Below, piece after piece: positions 54,094 through 62,247 of a stretch of DNA of 64,000 nucleotides. The stretch is from Sulfotelmatobacter sp963788225 (GTDB lineage: Bacteria; Acidobacteriota; Terriglobia; Terriglobales; Acidobacteriaceae): the NCBI GenBank assembly GCA_963788225.1, contig CAWBGI010000008.1, positions 62,001 through 126,000 of the forward strand, in the 5' to 3' direction. Within the stretch, counting starts at the first letter, position 1. Every line of letters begins with the position of its first letter. The notes below the pieces were generated by a model. That model did not search any database. It was not told the DNA's origin and saw only the letters and a program-made list of their open reading frames with translations. The position numbers were made by a program, and so were the translations under genes.

Positions 54094-55287
54094 ATGACGG
54101 CAGAGAATACATTTTCACAACAGTTTCTAGCGGAAGCCAAAGACGTAATCGACCGCCTCGATACCGCCAGCATCGAGAACGCTGCGTCATTGCTCGCTAA
54201 GACACGCTCCGCCGGCGGACGCTTATTCATCCTCGGCGTGGGCGGCAGCGCCGCCAACGCTTCGCACGCCGTGAACGATTTCCGCAAAATCGCCGGCATC
54301 GAAGCGTACGCGCCCACCGACAACGTTTCGGAATTGACGGCGCGGGTCAATGACGAAGGTTGGGACACAGTGTTCGAGGCTTGGTTGCGGGTGAGCCGCT
54401 TGCTGGCCAACGATCTTGTACTCGTATTTTCAGTCGGTGGCGGTGATCTCGAAAAAAATGTCAGCCCCAATCTAGTGGCTGCGCTGCAATATGCAAAAAA
54501 TGTAGGCGCGAAAATTCTTGGCATCGTCGGCCGCGACGGCGGCCACACCGCCAAAGTTGCCGACGTGTGCATCATTATTCCTACCGTCAACCCAGCCCAC
54601 ATCACCCCGCACACCGAAGCTTTCCAGGCAGTGGTGTGGCATCTTCTTGTCTCCCATCCCGCGGTGAAGCAGCAGCAAACGAAGTGGGAGTTGACGGCGC
54701 CCGGCAAACCGCAACCCCGCCCCGCAGTTTTCCTCGACCGCGATGGCGTCCTCATCCGCGCCATCGTGCGCGACGGCAAACCGTTTCCACCGTCCGGAGT
54801 GGAGGAACTCGAGCTTCTCCCCCAGGTGGCGTCTTCATTGCTCGACTTGAAGGCGCAGGGCTTCGCGCTCTTCGTCATCACCAACCAGCCCGACGTGGCG
54901 CGTGGCACACACACGCGCGAATCCGTAGAAGCCATTCATCAAGCGCTGGCCTCTTCTCTGCCAATTGACGATATCTTCGTCTGCTATCATGATGATGCGG
55001 ATGACTGCGCTTGCCGCAAGCCTCGGCCCGGGCTTTTGTTGGAGGCTCAGCGCAAGCACAATATCGATCTCGCGCGCAGTTTCTTTGTGGGTGATCGCTG
55101 GCGCGATATCGATGCCGGCCACGCGGCAGGTTGCAAGACAGTTCTGATCGACTATGGCTACCGGGAGAGAAAGCCGGCGCAGCCTCCAGAAGCCGTCGTG
55201 CGATCTCTGCGCGAAGCGGCCGACTGGATCATTGGCTCCAACTTGAAGGAGTCTCGTAGTTTGGAAGGGGTCTCAAAATCAGGATGA
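54094..55287 (+). CDS. SIS isomerase-HAD phosphatase fusion (GmhA-GmhB-like)
   Basis: Residues about 1-200 are a SIS domain like sedoheptulose-7-phosphate isomerase GmhA (FILGVGGSAANASHAVNDFRKIAG, VLVFSVGGGD, HTEAFQAVVWHLL). Residues about 215-380 are a HAD phosphatase like GmhB: AVFLDRDGVLIRAI, FVITNQPDVARGTHT, the zinc-loop cysteines in CYHDDADDCACRKPRPG, and FFVGDRWRDIDAGHAAGC. The fused enzyme would make D-glycero-D-manno-heptose 7-phosphate and later remove the C7 phosphate of the 1,7-bisphosphate. The usual phosphate-binding SGNS of GmhA reads SVGGGD here. ATG 54094 is chosen; the frame runs back into the palindromic repeat. It overlaps the transaldolase gene by 4 bases. Confidence 0.87.
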   Translation: MTAENTFSQQFLAEAKDVIDRLDTASIENAASLLAKTRSAGGRLFILGVGGSAANASHAVNDFRKIAGIEAYAPTDNVSELTARVNDEGWDTVFEAWLRVSRLLANDLVLVFSVGGGDLEKNVSPNLVAALQYAKNVGAKILGIVGRDGGHTAKVADVCIIIPTVNPAHITPHTEAFQAVVWHLLVSHPAVKQQQTKWELTAPGKPQPRPAVFLDRDGVLIRAIVRDGKPFPPSGVEELELLPQVASSLLDLKAQGFALFVITNQPDVARGTHTRESVEAIHQALASSLPIDDIFVCYHDDADDCACRKPRPGLLLEAQRKHNIDLARSFFVGDRWRDIDAGHAAGCKTVLIDYGYRERKPAQPPEAVVRSLREAADWIIGSNLKESRSLEGVSKSG

Positions 55288-56051
55288 AGTCCGTCTCTGA
55301 ATTGCGGGTTCAGGTGTTCGCCGATGGGGCCGACAAGGCCAGCATGCTCGAACTCTATCGGCAACCCTACATCAAGGGTTTCACCACAAATCCCACGCTG
55401 ATGCGGAAGGCGGGCGTCACCGACTACGAGACTTTCGCCCTCGATATGCTCCAGCACATTCCCGACCGCCCCATCTCCTTCGAAGTGTTTGCCGACGATG
55501 AAATTGAAATGGAGCGGCAGGCCCACAAGATTGCCCGCTGGGCGTCGAACGTCTACGTGAAAATTCCGGTCACGAATACCCGCGGCGAAGCGATGTACAA
55601 CTTGATTCGCCGATTGAGTGCGGATGGCATTCATGTCAACGCAACCGCGCTGCTCGCGCTCGATCAGGTTCGTCACGTGGCGAAAGCGCTCAAAGGCGGT
55701 GCGCCTGCCTATATCTCGGTTTTTGCGGGACGCGTTGCCGATACCGGCCGCGATCCCGTACCTCTCATGAAATCGGCACTCGAACTCATGTCGCACGCGC
55801 CCAACACCCAACTAGTCTGGGCGAGTCCCCGGGAACTCCTGAACATCTTCCAAGCCGACGACATTGGCTGCCACATTATTACGGTCACTTCCGACGTTCT
55901 AAAGAAGATCGACCTGGTCGGCAAGGACTTACACGAGTTCTCGCTCGAGACCGTGCGCATGTTCCACGACGACGCTGCCCGCTCCCGCTACACGCTGGAA
56001 CTCACGCCGGAAGAGCGCCTGATGTGTGGGGCATTAAGCGTGGATGAGTAA
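55284..56051 (+). CDS. Transaldolase family protein
   Basis: A 255-residue (beta/alpha)8 protein of the small transaldolase/fructose-6-phosphate aldolase type. GFTTNPTLMRKAG and the Schiff-base region NVYVKIPVTNTRG, with the reactive Lys, are present, and HVNATALLALDQV and YISVFAGRVADTG follow. It overlaps the SIS-HAD fusion gene (ATGA). In this operon it could supply sedoheptulose 7-phosphate from pentose-phosphate intermediates for the GmhA-like domain, a logical first step of the heptose pathway; that substrate link is inferred from position. Confidence 0.88.
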   Translation: MKSVSELRVQVFADGADKASMLELYRQPYIKGFTTNPTLMRKAGVTDYETFALDMLQHIPDRPISFEVFADDEIEMERQAHKIARWASNVYVKIPVTNTRGEAMYNLIRRLSADGIHVNATALLALDQVRHVAKALKGGAPAYISVFAGRVADTGRDPVPLMKSALELMSHAPNTQLVWASPRELLNIFQADDIGCHIITVTSDVLKKIDLVGKDLHEFSLETVRMFHDDAARSRYTLELTPEERLMCGALSVDE

Positions 56052-56090
56052 GTCTTTATTTCCGCCGCCGCTCTTGATTCGCACGCAGAT

Positions 56091-56546
56091 CTATCCGGGA
56101 TATCTTCCCGTGATGTAGCCTTCCAACTGATGAATAGTCTGCGCCTGGTCTGACACAATCCACTTCACCAGATCGCCCAGCGAAAGCACACCCAGCACCT
56201 TGTCATTCTCCCCGATCACCGGCAGATGGCGGAAATGGCCCTTGGTCATGATGTTCATGCAATCATCCACGGTGTGCTGCGGCGTCACGAAGATGACGGG
56301 CGAGGTCATGATGTCGCGGACTGCAGTTTCCTTTGAAGAGTGGCCTTTCAGGATTACCTTACGGGCATAGTCGCGCTCCGATAGTATGCCCACCAGTTTG
56401 CCGCCTGAGATAACCAGCAGTGCGCCCACGCTCTCCGCCGCCATCTTCTCAATCGCCTCATAGACGGACTCGTCGGGTGTCGCGGAAAGAACCCTGCTGT
56501 TTTCCTTGCTCTTTAGCACCAACCCAATTGTGTCAGTAAGTTTCAT
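56091..56546 (-). CDS. CBS-domain pair protein
   Basis: A 151-residue protein made only of two CBS motifs: one at about 20-75 (ESVYEAIEKMAAESVGALLVISGGKLVGILSERDYARKVI) and one at about 85-140 (TVDDCMNIMTKGHFRHLPVIGENDKVLGVLSLGDLVKWIV). Such pairs bind adenosyl compounds such as AMP, ATP or NAD(H) and regulate partner proteins. The gene is convergent with the transaldolase gene, 39 bases away, and 21 bases from the next minus-strand gene. Confidence 0.93.
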   Translation of the reverse strand: MKLTDTIGLVLKSKENSRVLSATPDESVYEAIEKMAAESVGALLVISGGKLVGILSERDYARKVILKGHSSKETAVRDIMTSPVIFVTPQHTVDDCMNIMTKGHFRHLPVIGENDKVLGVLSLGDLVKWIVSDQAQTIHQLEGYITGRYPG

Positions 56547-56567
56547 GAGAATCTCTTGAGTACCCTA

Positions 56568-57017
56568 TCATTTACCGGTACGCAAATTCCACACTGGGTC
56601 GCCTTTGTCGTCACGAAACATCAGGGTATCGGTGCCCTTAGTGAGTTCTTTCGCCAGGATCACGCCCCCTGCTTCCACCTTCACTTTCGAACCTGTGACA
56701 GCGATGGCATCACCCTTGCTGAAGCTGATGCCCAATTCTTCCTGAAAGGTCTTCGGACAAACGTAGATGTGGATCTTGTCGTCCCCGCTCTTGGTGACTA
56801 GTTCGACGAGATCCTTATTGGTTCCCAAGGGAAGCACATTGATCTCGTCCACAACTCCCTTACTCTTCATTTCCGTGTGCGTGTCGTACTTGGGAAGGGG
56901 ATTGCTTTCTTGGTTTTTTTGCGAAAACCCCGGTGTGGCGCTCAAGAGCAGAAACAGTGCGGAAAGTGCTCTGGTCGCTCGACGGCATGAAATAGTGACC
57001 CTCAGTCCGAGTAGCAT
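56568..57017 (-). CDS. Exported hypothetical protein
   Basis: A 149-residue protein with an N-terminal signal peptide (ALSALFLLLSATPGFS) and a compact beta-rich domain: GVVDEINVLPLG, LVELVTKSGDDKIHIYVCP, FSKGDAIAVTGSKVKVEAGGVILAKEL and a C-terminal FRDDKGDPVWN. The strand pattern, with a GDAIAVTGSKV turn, suggests an OB-like fold, but no family can be named with confidence. It lies 21 bases upstream of the CBS-pair gene on the same strand and may be transcribed with it. Confidence 0.6.
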   Translation of the reverse strand: MLLGLRVTISCRRATRALSALFLLLSATPGFSQKNQESNPLPKYDTHTEMKSKGVVDEINVLPLGTNKDLVELVTKSGDDKIHIYVCPKTFQEELGISFSKGDAIAVTGSKVKVEAGGVILAKELTKGTDTLMFRDDKGDPVWNLRTGK

Positions 57018-57391
57018 GAGTCCTCCTCACGGCTTACCGGGAGCCCATCTTTAGGATGGGCGCTCCATGCGCCCCAGTCGAATGCTGTCGCACATTCCCG
57101 GCGCGTCAATTCAAAGTCTCGTTACGATAAGGCCGGATGCTCGCTAGACTCTCTAGAAGGACAAAAGCATCGTACACCCACAGCCTCGCCCAAGCCACTG
57201 TGCGATTCATATCGCAGATTGTGGTCCAAGTTCATCTCTTGAGAATAAGCCGGTGACTCGGTGACTCTGGTAACCAGCGGTTGGTTACCTTCAGTTCGCA
57301 TCACGACGTTTACTCTAGCCAAGTATTCCCCTTCGTAATTCGCCGCGTCACCAACCCACAACTAAACTTCGCTGCGAGGGTTTAAGCTCAC
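57018..57391. other. Intergenic region with overlapping hairpins
   Basis: No gene is supported in this 374-base divergent gap. GCCCATC-N5-GATGGGC (57043-57061) and GGGCGC-N5-GCGCCC (57058-57074) are perfect hairpins that share the bases 57058-57061, so only one can form at a time. They lie just upstream of the minus-strand gene at 57017 and could be a repeat element or leader structure. The remainder should include promoters for the two divergent genes, but none is convincing by eye. Confidence 0.5.
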
Positions 57392-57772
57392 ATGAAAAAC
57401 AAAATCACGCAGTCGCTCTTAGTCCTGGCAGTGGGTGGTCTCATATTGGTTGGCGCCTCCGCTGCTCAAACCCAAGGCAGCAACACATCCGGCGCAGGCC
57501 CAGGAGTAGTTGACCCGGGTCATCCTCGCGTCAACGAAGTCAACCACCGCCAGCAGAATCAGCAGGACCGCATCGGCAACGGCGTCAAGAACGGTACTAT
57601 GACGCCGGGACAGGCTGCGCACGTGGAACGCCAAGAACAGCACATCGACAACCAGGAGAAGGCGGATATGGCGGCCCACAATGGTCACCTGACCAAGGGC
57701 GAACAAAGACGGCTCAATAAGGAGCAGAACCGTACCAGCAAGGAGATCTACAAAGACAAACATTCAAAGTAG
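57392..57772 (+). CDS. Small exported Gln/Asn/His-rich protein
   Basis: A 126-residue protein with a signal peptide (LLVLAVGGLILVGASAA) and a mature part composed of two related helical repeats: VNHRQQNQQDRIGNGVKNGTMTPGQAAHVERQEQHIDNQ and AHNGHLTKGEQRRLNKEQNRTSKEIYKDKHS. The pattern of short amphipathic helices separated by NGxxTxxE-type turns occurs in small exported acidobacterial proteins of unknown function. It is highly polar with no cysteine and has an efficient terminator directly after it, pointing to a monocistronic, possibly highly expressed, gene. Confidence 0.75.
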   Translation: MKNKITQSLLVLAVGGLILVGASAAQTQGSNTSGAGPGVVDPGHPRVNEVNHRQQNQQDRIGNGVKNGTMTPGQAAHVERQEQHIDNQEKADMAAHNGHLTKGEQRRLNKEQNRTSKEIYKDKHSK

Positions 57773-57802
57773 GTCTGTCATCCCACTCCCAAGTTCAGGA
57801 CG

Positions 57803-57829
57803 AAAGCCGCAAATCGTTGCGGCTTTTTT
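57803..57829 (+). terminator. Rho-independent terminator
   Basis: AAAGCCGCAA (57803-57812), loop ATCG, TTGCGGCTTT (57817-57826), followed by more T residues. It lies about 30 bases after the stop of the small exported protein gene. Confidence 0.92.
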
Positions 57830-58055
57830 CTTTCTCTTGCTAATTTCGCAGTGGATACGATCGAGCAGGTTCGGCGGAAGGCTTTCGTCTGCCCGTTACG
57901 TTTTCCGGATTTTGCCGCTGATGGTTGCCCTTTTGCGCCAGCTCTTGTCTATAATGGCCGGGGCATATCGCGGCTTCGGTTTCGCCGGCAGCAAGCCGGC
58001 CTTCCCGCTTGTCATCTTCTGATTGTCTCCGCGCGCCGGTTGAGGTTGTGAAGAA

Positions 58056-58844
58056 GTGTCTGTCGATTGCATGAATGTCAAACCCGGAATTGAAGTGGCC
58101 GGCCTGAGCGACGTGGGCTGCCAGCGCGAAAACAATGAAGACTCCTATCTCTATTGGGAGCCAGCCGGCGATGAGGAATTCCAGCGCAAGGGACGGCTCG
58201 CGGTAATTGCTGACGGCATGGGTGGCCACGAAGGCGGCCAGGAAGCCAGCCGCATGGCGGTGGAGACGGTTCGTGAAGTTTACGATCATGCCTTCCGCGA
58301 CGATCCGCAGGCGGCTCTGATCGAGTCTTTCGCCGCAGCCCACACTCGTATTCAGGACTACGCCGAGGTGCATCCCGCATTCCAGGGCATGGGCACCACC
58401 TGCACCGCCCTTGTGCTCCGCGGCCGGCAGCTCTATTTCGCGCATGTTGGAGACAGCCGCCTTTACCTGGTGCGCGATGCCCGCATCCTGCGCCTTACCC
58501 GCGATCATTCTTATGTCGGCCGCCTGGTGGAAAGCGGCATCGTCCGCGCCGAAGACGCCGAGAAGCATCCGCAACGCCACATTCTGACCGCAGCTTTAGG
58601 GGCGGGAAGGGAACTGGCAGTTGACAGCGCCGAACAGGCTGTGGACTTGCTGGAGGGAGACGATCTCCTACTCTGCACCGATGGCCTTTGGAGCGTGGTG
58701 ACTGAGGAAGAACTCGAGACCGCCATGAGCGGCAAAACTCCAGCGGAGTCCTGTGCCGCCCTGGTGCAGTTGGCTCGGCAACGCGGCGGCCCTGACAACA
58801 TTACTTTGCAGGTGCTGCGCATCGGTCCCCAGCCTAGCAGCTAG
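58056..58844 (+). CDS. PP2C-type serine/threonine phosphatase
   Basis: A 262-residue PPM/PP2C phosphatase. Metal-binding motifs are seen in order: GLSDVGCQRENNEDSY, LAVIADGMGGHEGG, MGTTCTALVL, FAHVGDSRLYLVRDARILRLTRDHS, LLLCTDGLW and GGPDNITL. No transmembrane or sensor domain is attached, so it is cytosolic and probably reverses the action of a Hanks-type kinase encoded elsewhere. The start may be GTG 58056 or ATG 58071; homology begins after both. No kinase or FHA protein adjoins it. Confidence 0.94.
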   Translation: MSVDCMNVKPGIEVAGLSDVGCQRENNEDSYLYWEPAGDEEFQRKGRLAVIADGMGGHEGGQEASRMAVETVREVYDHAFRDDPQAALIESFAAAHTRIQDYAEVHPAFQGMGTTCTALVLRGRQLYFAHVGDSRLYLVRDARILRLTRDHSYVGRLVESGIVRAEDAEKHPQRHILTAALGAGRELAVDSAEQAVDLLEGDDLLLCTDGLWSVVTEEELETAMSGKTPAESCAALVQLARQRGGPDNITLQVLRIGPQPSS

Positions 58845-59283
58845 AAGCGTCGGGAAAAATCTGACCGAACCGGCCGCGCGCGCGATCCATTCGTATCGAT
58901 TGTTTCTCTCGTCTCTTCGATGATTGCACCGGATAGCGTCGTTCTCTTCTGATCGCGCGAGTTCCCGCTAGCACAAACGATCTGGAAACGCGGTTGGCCT
59001 GAATGCTCCGTCAATGGCGTCCTTCCATCCTTACTTCTCGCCGCCATTCATCAGAAATTCATTCGGTTGTAACCGCTCTGTAACACGCCGCCGATAGAAC
59101 CAGAAGATTGATCCGGATGAAGAAATCCACTCTGTGACGCTCCCATTTCTCCGCTGCCTTAGGCAGCGCAGGGAGGATAGGGCCACCAAGAATTTTGTGA
59201 GCAGAACAACCGCAAGGAAGGCCGGTAGTCGTCTCGATTCAGAAAACTTGAGCGAATCAAGTTTCAATTAAGAGGAGAGTGCA
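58845..59283. other. Intergenic region before the first porin gene
   Basis: No gene is supported in these 439 bases. A perfect hairpin CGCTGCC-TTA-GGCAGCG sits at 59152-59168 without a T tract. GAGGAGAG directly before the ATG at 59284 is a strong ribosome binding site for the porin gene. The long leader may hold its promoter. Confidence 0.5.
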
Positions 59284-61143
59284 ATGAAATCTGCGGGCAT
59301 TTTATGTGCGATCATGTTTCTCGCGGCATCGCTGGCGGCGCAAACCAGCAAGGCGCCCAAACCCAAAAAAGCCAAGGCCACAATCACGGCAGCGGACGTG
59401 CAGGAGTTGAAGGATGCCATCGCTGCACAGCAAGCTGCCTTGGCTGCCCAGCAGCAGCAGATTCAGGCCTTGACGGATGAGTTGCACAGGAAGGATCAGG
59501 CCGTGCAGCAGGTACAGTCGGTCGCCACCGATGCTGCCACCAAGGCGGCCGCAGCCCAAGCCCAGGCCACCCAGCAACAGCAGGCTGTGGTTGACCTGAA
59601 GTCCGATGTGTCGGATCTGAAAACGAACGTGAGCAACACGGTGCTCAGCGTTCAGGAGACGCAAAAGAACATCCATGAAGCGTTGGAGAGCCCGATGGCC
59701 CTGCATTTCAAAGGGATCACGATTACGCCTGGCGGATTCGCCGCCGCCGAATTTGTCCGGCGGTCGCGGGCCCTCGCCGCAGACGTCAACACGCCTTTCA
59801 ACTCGCTGACCCCGCCGTCGGCGACCCAGAGCACCTTGTCGGAGTTCTTTGGCTCCGGCCGTCAGTCCCGCGTCTCGGCTCTCGCGGAAGGCCAGTTGAA
59901 GAACGCCAAGCTCTCCGCCTATGTCGAATCGGATTTCCTCTCTTCCGGGACGACTTCCAATAACAACCAAACCAATAGCTACACCCTGCGTCAACGGCAG
60001 GCCTGGGGTCAGGCGGCTCTCCATGATGGCTGGACGTTTACCGGCGGCCAGCAGTGGAGCCTGGCCACTGAGACCAAGCATGGCATGGATAACCGCACCG
60101 AAGCATTGCCTATGACCATCGACGCTCAATACCACGTCGGCTTCAGTTGGGCGCGGCAGTATGGGCTTCGTCTGACGAAGAACTTCAACGATAAACTCTG
60201 GGTCGGTGTTTCCATGGAAAACGCGCAGGCCACCATCACCACTCACAACAACGGTGACAATTTTGTCCTCGGCTCCGCCGGGAACGGTGGCGGACTCTAC
60301 AATGGTGGCGCGGGCGCCAGCGCGATCGGTGCCGCTTCCAACCTTGCCAACTACTCTTTCAACACCTCGCCCGACATTATTGCCAAAGCAGTCCTTGAAC
60401 CGGGCTTCGGACACTACGAAATCTATGGCATTTTCGCCCGCTTCCGCGACCGCATCTTTCCTTGCGGCGAAGTCCCCGGCACCGTCTCCTGCGCCGGTAT
60501 GGCTGACGGCGTCACTTCGGCGCTGGAGGCCTATAACTCCTCGAAGAACGGCGGCGGCATCGGCGCCAACGCCCGCTGGTCCTTCGACCATAAGCACCTC
60601 GACTTCGGTCTGCACTTTCTGGGTGGCAGCGGAATCGGCCGCTACGGTTCGGGTGGTCTTCCCGACTCGTCAATCCATGCCAACGGAACCTTCGACTTGA
60701 TCAAGAGCTACCAGGCTCTTGGTACTCTGGAATGGCATGGGCCGAAATTGGACGTCTACTTGAACGCCGGCGCAGAGTATGCCGGCCGGGCATGGGACTA
60801 TGATCCAAACAATGCCAAGCCCTACGTCGGCTACGGTTCGCCCTTCTTCTCCAACTCTGGTTGCTACACCGAACTCCCGCCGGTCGTTGGCAGCGGATTC
60901 TTCCCCACGACTCCGTCCAGTTGCACCTTCGACACGAAAGCCTTGGTCGAGGGCACGGTGGGCTTCTGGTACCGCTTCTACAATGGGCCCAGGGGCCGCT
61001 TCCAATTCGGCACGCAGTATTCCTACGTCACTCGTCAGACTTGGTCTGGCGTTGGTCCCTCAGGATCATCATTTCCCGGAGTCTCCCCGGAAGGGCTAGA
61101 CGGAATGATTTTCACCTCGTTCCGCTACTACCTGCCGCAGTAG
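59284..61143 (+). CDS. Porin-like outer-membrane protein with N-terminal coiled coil
   Basis: A 619-residue outer-membrane protein. After the signal peptide (ILCAIMFLAASLAAQ) comes a Lys/Ala-rich stretch and a coiled coil at about 35-140 (VQELKDAIAAQQAALAAQQQQIQALTDELHRK), which may contact peptidoglycan, then a barrel domain from about 145 starting HFKGITITPGGFAAAEFVRRSR. The rest shows alternating strands with many Tyr, Asn and Gly residues (ARQYGLRLTKNFNDKLWVGVSMENA, RFQFGTQYSYVTRQTWSG) and ends in RYYLPQ; the final residues fit a barrel end. Related acidobacterial proteins are annotated as porins; the solute is unknown. It is about half identical by eye to the gene at 62248. Confidence 0.85.
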   Translation: MKSAGILCAIMFLAASLAAQTSKAPKPKKAKATITAADVQELKDAIAAQQAALAAQQQQIQALTDELHRKDQAVQQVQSVATDAATKAAAAQAQATQQQQAVVDLKSDVSDLKTNVSNTVLSVQETQKNIHEALESPMALHFKGITITPGGFAAAEFVRRSRALAADVNTPFNSLTPPSATQSTLSEFFGSGRQSRVSALAEGQLKNAKLSAYVESDFLSSGTTSNNNQTNSYTLRQRQAWGQAALHDGWTFTGGQQWSLATETKHGMDNRTEALPMTIDAQYHVGFSWARQYGLRLTKNFNDKLWVGVSMENAQATITTHNNGDNFVLGSAGNGGGLYNGGAGASAIGAASNLANYSFNTSPDIIAKAVLEPGFGHYEIYGIFARFRDRIFPCGEVPGTVSCAGMADGVTSALEAYNSSKNGGGIGANARWSFDHKHLDFGLHFLGGSGIGRYGSGGLPDSSIHANGTFDLIKSYQALGTLEWHGPKLDVYLNAGAEYAGRAWDYDPNNAKPYVGYGSPFFSNSGCYTELPPVVGSGFFPTTPSSCTFDTKALVEGTVGFWYRFYNGPRGRFQFGTQYSYVTRQTWSGVGPSGSSFPGVSPEGLDGMIFTSFRYYLPQ

Positions 61144-61510
61144 GGGAGTCTGTGTGAGGACTAACTGTTAACAATTCGCGAAGGAGTTCCACCACAATGC
61201 AGCCGCGAAGCGGCGCAAGAATGCAGCCCAGAGCCTGCCCTGAGCTTATCGAAGGGGCGCAAGCCCTGGGTGGATTCTCCGACAGGCAGTTGCCTGCGGA
61301 GCCGGTTCTGTTTCCACTGAATTTCCTTTCGACTGCAATCGGATGCACACCGCCGCCCGGCGGGACCTCCACGCAGGCGTCTGTAAATGATTGAGCACCT
61401 TACTGTTAAAGGAATATTTTCTCTATCCGTACAAGGGAACAGCAATTGCTATGTCCCTTATGTCAATAAAGTCTACTAATACAATGGACTTTATGGTATA
61501 GTCCCCGGTC
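61144..61510. other. Intergenic region with REP-like element and Rrf2 promoter
   Basis: This 367-base gap has no gene. At 61234-61256 it contains a CCTGCCCTGAGC...TCGAAGGG element of the widely dispersed REP type, whose minus-strand translation gives the tell-tale FDKLRAG. Its right end (from 61466) contains the Rrf2 operator and promoter described separately. Confidence 0.7.
61466..61502 (+). promoter_or_regulatory. Inverted repeat and -10 box upstream of the Rrf2 gene
   Basis: ATAAAGTC (61466-61473) is perfectly inverted as GACTTTAT (61487-61494) with a 13-base spacer, and a -10-like TATAGT follows at 61497-61502, eight bases before the ATG. A dyad of this size over the promoter region fits autoregulation by a dimeric Rrf2 protein. 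The short leader leaves little room for a ribosome binding site, so the -10 call is tentative. Confidence 0.55.
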
Positions 61511-62017
61511 ATGAAAATTTCGCAAAAAGGACTCTACGCTCTTCAAGCCATGATGATGCTCGCCCGCCATCACCACCAGGGCGCCATCAAGATTCGCGAA
61601 ATCGCCTACGAAGAGGATCTCCCGGAAAAATTTCTGGAACTCATTCTCCTTGAACTGAAGAATGCCCGCATGGTCGAGAGCGTGCGCGGAGCCAAAGGCG
61701 GCTACCAGTTGCGCCGTGAGCCCTCTGAAATCCCTCTGAGCGAGATCATGCGGTTGATCGATGGCCCGCTCGCGCCCTTCGCCGATGCCGAACAACTGCG
61801 CGTGCTCATCGACCGCGACCTGCCGCACCGTGCCCTGTATCAGGTGTTTCTCGACGTGCGTGACGCGGCGGCAAAGATTCTGGAAAACACCACACTGGCA
61901 GATTTGATTTCCGGTACGTCGCCCCGCTCCACCAGGGGCAAGCGCGCCGCCAGGAAAAAAGAGGAAGGGAAGGGAAGCATTCTGCCCATGATGGTTGGAG
62001 GTCAGAAGCGCGAATAG
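61511..62017 (+). CDS. Rrf2 family transcriptional regulator without cysteines
   Basis: A 168-residue winged-helix regulator. The start MKISQKGLYALQAMMMLARHH, IKIREIAYEEDLPEKFLELILLELKNARMVESVRGAKGGYQLRREP (recognition helix and wing) and LSEIMRLIDGPLAPF are typical of Rrf2. It has no cysteine at all, so it cannot hold the Fe-S cluster of IscR, NsrR or RsrR; it more resembles CymR-type members that sense a partner protein or metabolite. A basic C-terminal tail (RSTRGKRAARKK) is extra. It lies between two paralogous porin genes, which are natural candidate targets besides its own promoter. Confidence 0.9.
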   Translation: MKISQKGLYALQAMMMLARHHHQGAIKIREIAYEEDLPEKFLELILLELKNARMVESVRGAKGGYQLRREPSEIPLSEIMRLIDGPLAPFADAEQLRVLIDRDLPHRALYQVFLDVRDAAAKILENTTLADLISGTSPRSTRGKRAARKKEEGKGSILPMMVGGQKRE

Positions 62018-62247
62018 GCTGCACCCGGGCGACTCGCCCCCAGTCACCCAATCCCAGGTTTACATCATGCGTTTTGCGATAAACAAAGTTGGGGCAGAAT
62101 AGGCGACGAATGTATAGTAAGTCGATGGTAATAATAATATAGCTGGGAAAGTGTACTCGCAACTATCGGCCCAGCTGCAAACAGTTTCTTTACTCCTCCA
62201 TGACGTGCAGATCGAACCAAACTCAAAAAGGAGAGCATTTAAATTCC

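Noticed and set aside
53942..54190. Small minus-strand frame between hddC and the SIS-HAD gene
   Set aside because: Its translation (TTKDTKSHEG, VVLRVLRGH) is the known spurious product of the palindromic repeat, not a protein.
57122..57361. 79-codon minus-strand frame in the gap before the small exported protein gene
   Set aside because: No signal peptide, domain or ribosome binding site; composition not protein-like.
57840..58580. Minus-strand frame of 246 codons over the PP2C gene
   Set aside because: The PP2C motifs on the plus strand are complete and in order.
59302..60615. Long open frame on the minus strand opposite the first porin gene (437 codons)
   Set aside because: Lies wholly antisense to a well-supported porin with signal peptide and a paralogue; its translation is low-complexity Gly/Leu/Arg and matches no family.
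61161..61445. Small minus-strand frame after the first porin
   Set aside because: Contains FDKLRAG, the usual false translation of a dispersed REP-like element.
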